The notes below the pieces were generated by a model. That model worked only from the letters and a program-made list of their open reading frames with translations, was not told the DNA's origin and searched no databases. From positions 992,001 through 1,056,000 of the forward strand of contig NZ_AP014636.1 in assembly GCF_001547935.1 (NCBI RefSeq): a stretch of 64,000 nucleotides of DNA. Reading direction: 5' to 3'. Source of the DNA: Vibrio tritonius. GTDB taxonomy: Bacteria; Pseudomonadota; Gammaproteobacteria; Enterobacterales; Vibrionaceae. Both the position numbers and the translations under genes were made by a program. This document shows positions 63,549 to 64,000 of this stretch, piece by piece (the stretch's first letter is position 1; the number at the start of each line of letters is the position of its first letter).

Positions 63549-64000
63549 TACTCAGTAATAAACTGATCATCTTGCGGTGCATTTTCCCAAGCGTAATCCA
63601 TCTGGATCGCCGTCTCTTCGGCTAAAGTTCGTGTCGTCAACTCGCTAACAAGCCACAAACTCATATCAATCCCAGCGGATATTCCAGCCGATGTCACCAC
63701 ATAGCCATCATGAACCCAACGTACATTGGGCACAACAGTCAGTTCCTCAAAGGTTTCCTGTAAAGCGGGAATGTCTTCCCAATGGGTAGTGACTTTTTTA
63801 CCAGCCAATAAACCTGCTCGAGCCAGCAAAAATGCACCAGTACATACGGATGTAACCCAGGTAGCTTGCTGCTCTGCTACCGACTTAATCCAATCAATAA
63901 CGGGAGCCTTATCCATCTCGTCATGATGAATACCGCCCACAACCACCAAGAGGTCAATGGGAGGGTGATCAGTAAATGAATACATTGGAACATGCTTAAA
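63548..64000 (-). CDS. DJ-1/PfpI family protein (5' end outside the window)
   Basis: The open frame continues to the window edge as FKHVPMYSFTDHP, so the N-terminus is missing. The visible 150 residues cover the class I amidotransferase-like core: DLLVVVGGIHHDEMDKAPVI and the nucleophile elbow VTSVCTGAFLLARAGLLAGK with its cysteine, then VTTHWEDIPAL and VVTSAGISAGIDMSLWLVSE. This resembles the isonitrile hydratase/ThiJ subgroup that often stands alone. An AraC-type C-terminal domain is absent, since the stop follows at once. Confidence 0.87.
   Translation of the reverse strand, partial: FKHVPMYSFTDHPPIDLLVVVGGIHHDEMDKAPVIDWIKSVAEQQATWVTSVCTGAFLLARAGLLAGKKVTTHWEDIPALQETFEELTVVPNVRWVHDGYVVTSAGISAGIDMSLWLVSELTTRTLAEETAIQMDYAWENAPQDDQFITE

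Overview
The window looks like chromosomal DNA of a marine gammaproteobacterium, most probably a Vibrio or close relative. This rests on moderate base composition, the general look of the proteins (DUF3069 protein, PsiE, GlpD with GlpR-type operators, bile-acid-symporter-like carrier) and the IS3 and RAYT elements; no rRNA or species marker is present, so the genus is an inference.

Positions 1-19.0 kb hold an almost complete oxygen-independent (early cobalt insertion) cobalamin locus. A minus-strand run of 15 tightly packed, mostly overlapping genes, cbiA-B-C-D-E-T-F-G-H-J-K-L-P-cobS-cobT, is led by a cobalamin riboswitch (about 14281-14432). On the plus strand cobA, cobD and pduX supply precorrin-2 and the aminopropanol-phosphate arm, and convergent cobC and cobU complete nucleotide-loop assembly. 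No cobalt importer and no dimethylbenzimidazole synthase are visible here. A terminator-like hairpin lies inside the operon between cbiL and cbiP. cbiA carries an in-frame 99-bp block of four GGTGTGTGTCC repeats.

Positions 19-27.5 kb are a mixed region: a DUF3237 protein, a glutathionyl-hydroquinone reductase, an esterase whose stop codon was hit by an IS3-family element (21541-22802, TTA target duplication), an HxlR regulator divergent from a hydrolase/oxidoreductase pair, then small minus-strand enzymes. Positions 27.8-33.5 kb are a five-gene peptide-type ABC importer operon. Around 33.5-40.4 kb are a hydrolase lacking its nucleophile, a pectin methylesterase without signal peptide, an acetyltransferase, an unrecognised protein, and a CBS-domain gene split by a second IS3-type element.

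Positions 40.6-48.2 kb hold a class III aminotransferase divergent from a MocR regulator, then an amino-acid ABC importer; between them sits a RAYT (REP-associated tyrosine transposase) gene flanked by inverted GTGTGTCC repeats, the same motif that fills the cbiA insertion. The rest, 48.4-64 kb, contains an AraC regulator with a divergent carrier, OsmC, lplA, a secreted pectate lyase, a GAF-PAS-GGDEF protein, PsiE, NUDIX, a chemoreceptor, glpD behind GlpR-like operators, and a DJ-1/PfpI gene cut by the window end.

The strongest lead is the link between the RAYT module at 43.7-45.2 kb and the repeat block inside the cbiA reading frame.
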